Source: an uncultured Phycicoccus sp. (GTDB lineage Bacteria > Actinomycetota > Actinomycetes > Actinomycetales > Dermatophilaceae). From it: DNA of 64,000 nucleotides. Location: contig NZ_CANLZR010000006.1 in the NCBI RefSeq assembly GCF_947495705.1, positions 1 to 64,000 on the forward strand, read 5' to 3'. The notes beneath the pieces were generated by a model, which ran no database searches, had not been told where the DNA came from, and was given only the letters and a program-made list of their open reading frames with translations. Below are positions 63,191 through 64,000 of this stretch, in pieces; positions within the stretch are counted from its first letter, which is position 1, and each line of letters opens with the position of its first letter. Position numbers and translations under genes: made by a program.

Positions 63191-64000
63191 TCACCCCGCC
63201 GCGTCCCGCATCGCCGGCGAGACGTAGATCGTCGTGACGCGAACCCCGTCGAGCCACGCTGTGAGCCGCTCGGCCTCGGCGTCGAGGGCTCGGCGTCCGG
63301 CGGCCGGCACGTCGTCGAGCAGACCGAGCCGCACCGAGGCGTCCTCGGCCTGCGCCCAGCAGCCGACGACCCGCCCGTCCCACCACGCCGTGGTCCCCGC
63401 GTTGCCCACGGTGTCGACGAGCGCCGGGCCGTGGTCGCCCAGGTAGAAGCCCCGCCCGCGCCAGCCCATCACCGTGGGGTCGAGGGTCGGCAGCAGGGCC
63501 GCCCACGGGTCGGGCGGCTCGACGGGCTCGAGGTCGTCGGGCAGCAGCCAGCCCACCACGGCGGAGCCGTCGAGCGAGACCGGGACGACCCCGAGGTCCG
63601 CGAGGGCCCCACGCACGGTCCCGAGCGTGCCGCCGAGCCACCACCGCAGGTCGTCCTCGGTACCGGGGCCGAACGCGTGGAGCCACCGGCGGACGACCTC
63701 GGCGTGGGCCGCCCGCGGCTCGAGCGGCTCCGGCCGCTCGCCGAGCCAGGACTCCACCGTGGCGTACCGCGGCCTGGAGAGTCGCCAGTGCCCGGCGTTG
63801 CCGGCCCGGACCGCCCGCCCCTGGGCGGTGAGCACCCACAGCACCTGGGGCACGACGGGGACGCTCGCCCCCCACCGCGTGCCCGGGGAGCGGTCGATGG
63901 TCACGTCGAGGTCGGGGACGGCCTCGCGGACCTCGGGTGCGGTCAGCTCGCCCTCGCCGAGAGCCTCGAGCACCGTGGCCCGGGCCTCCTCGAGCCAGCG
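63191..64000 (-). CDS. Winged helix DNA-binding domain protein (HTH_42), N-terminus missing
   Basis: The frame is open to the right edge, so the N-terminal part lies outside the window and 269 residues are visible. The segment from R-W-L-E-E-A-R through T-R-W-G-A-S-V-P-V-V-P-Q-V-L-W-V-L to P-R-Y-A-T-V matches the winged-helix family that includes YcaQ-like proteins. The later D-L-R-W-W-L-G and W-D-G-R-V-V-G-C-W motifs also fit. Members are linked to DNA crosslink repair or alkylation sensitivity, but this subgroup is uncharacterised. It lies upstream of uvrC on the same strand, which is compatible with a DNA-repair role. Confidence 0.85.
   Translation of the reverse strand, partial: RWLEEARATVLEALGEGELTAPEVREAVPDLDVTIDRSPGTRWGASVPVVPQVLWVLTAQGRAVRAGNAGHWRLSRPRYATVESWLGERPEPLEPRAAHAEVVRRWLHAFGPGTEDDLRWWLGGTLGTVRGALADLGVVPVSLDGSAVVGWLLPDDLEPVEPPDPWAALLPTLDPTVMGWRGRGFYLGDHGPALVDTVGNAGTTAWWDGRVVGCWAQAEDASVRLGLLDDVPAAGRRALDAEAERLTAWLDGVRVTTIYVSPAMRDAAG

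Overview
This 64 kb window is chromosomal DNA from a very GC-rich actinomycete. Lineage markers are WhiA, RbpA, OpcA, an actinobacterial SufR-led suf operon, an InhA-type enoyl reductase behind fabG, a divergent glgA/glgC pair, DUF3099 and DUF5703 proteins, and a DUF222/HNH (13E12-type) nuclease. The mix looks like Micrococcales, perhaps Intrasporangiaceae, but that family assignment is inference. Nearly all of the window is core genome. I see no phage, transposase, integrase or CRISPR array, and one tRNA (Leu, anticodon GAG).

Layout. 1-5.2 kb: the 3' part of an HNH nuclease gene, an alpha/beta hydrolase, an aldo/keto reductase, small proteins, an M20 peptidase and tRNA-Leu. 5.2-12.8 kb: a PknB-like kinase divergent from a HipA-like kinase/DUF3037 pair, an rRNA/tRNA methyltransferase, two TauE/SafE permeases, an SPFH/NfeD pair and an ABC ATPase. 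12.8-21.7 kb: glgA with a coupled XdhC-like gene, glgC with a coupled F420-type oxidoreductase, serB, fabG-fabI, moaA and a SURF1 gene. 21.7-30 kb: an ABC exporter, a TrpB2-like enzyme, a lipoprotein phosphoesterase, an unrecognised gene, an ABC-F protein and a zinc metallopeptidase. 30-37 kb: the complete operon sufR-sufB-sufD-Rieske-sufC-sufS-sufU-sufT plus an acVLRF1-type ribosome-rescue gene.

37-45.4 kb holds psd-pssA (phosphatidylethanolamine synthesis), an ABC-2 exporter, and the heme A genes ctaA and ctaB on either side of a large LuxR-family regulator. 45.5-54.5 kb is one tightly overlapped operon, tkt-tal-pgi-zwf-opcA-pgl plus one unknown gene, which supplies the pentose phosphate pathway and NADPH. 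54.5-63.2 kb holds rbpA, secG, the glycolytic set tpiA-pgk-gap, and whiA-yvcK-rapZ-uvrC. A winged-helix gene runs off the right edge.

A single promoter style recurs. A TANNNT hexamer ends 6-8 nt before the start codon of 21 genes, with one near-match at a 22nd and a weaker one at a 23rd, which predicts extensive leaderless transcription. Two divergent intergenes have overlapping -10 hexamers. Convergent genes repeatedly end inside shared palindromes or share a CTAG as both stop codons. The best candidates for undescribed biology are the HipA-like/DUF3037 operon, the palindromic repeat-rich promoter of the TauE pair, and the XdhC-domain gene translationally coupled to glycogen synthase.
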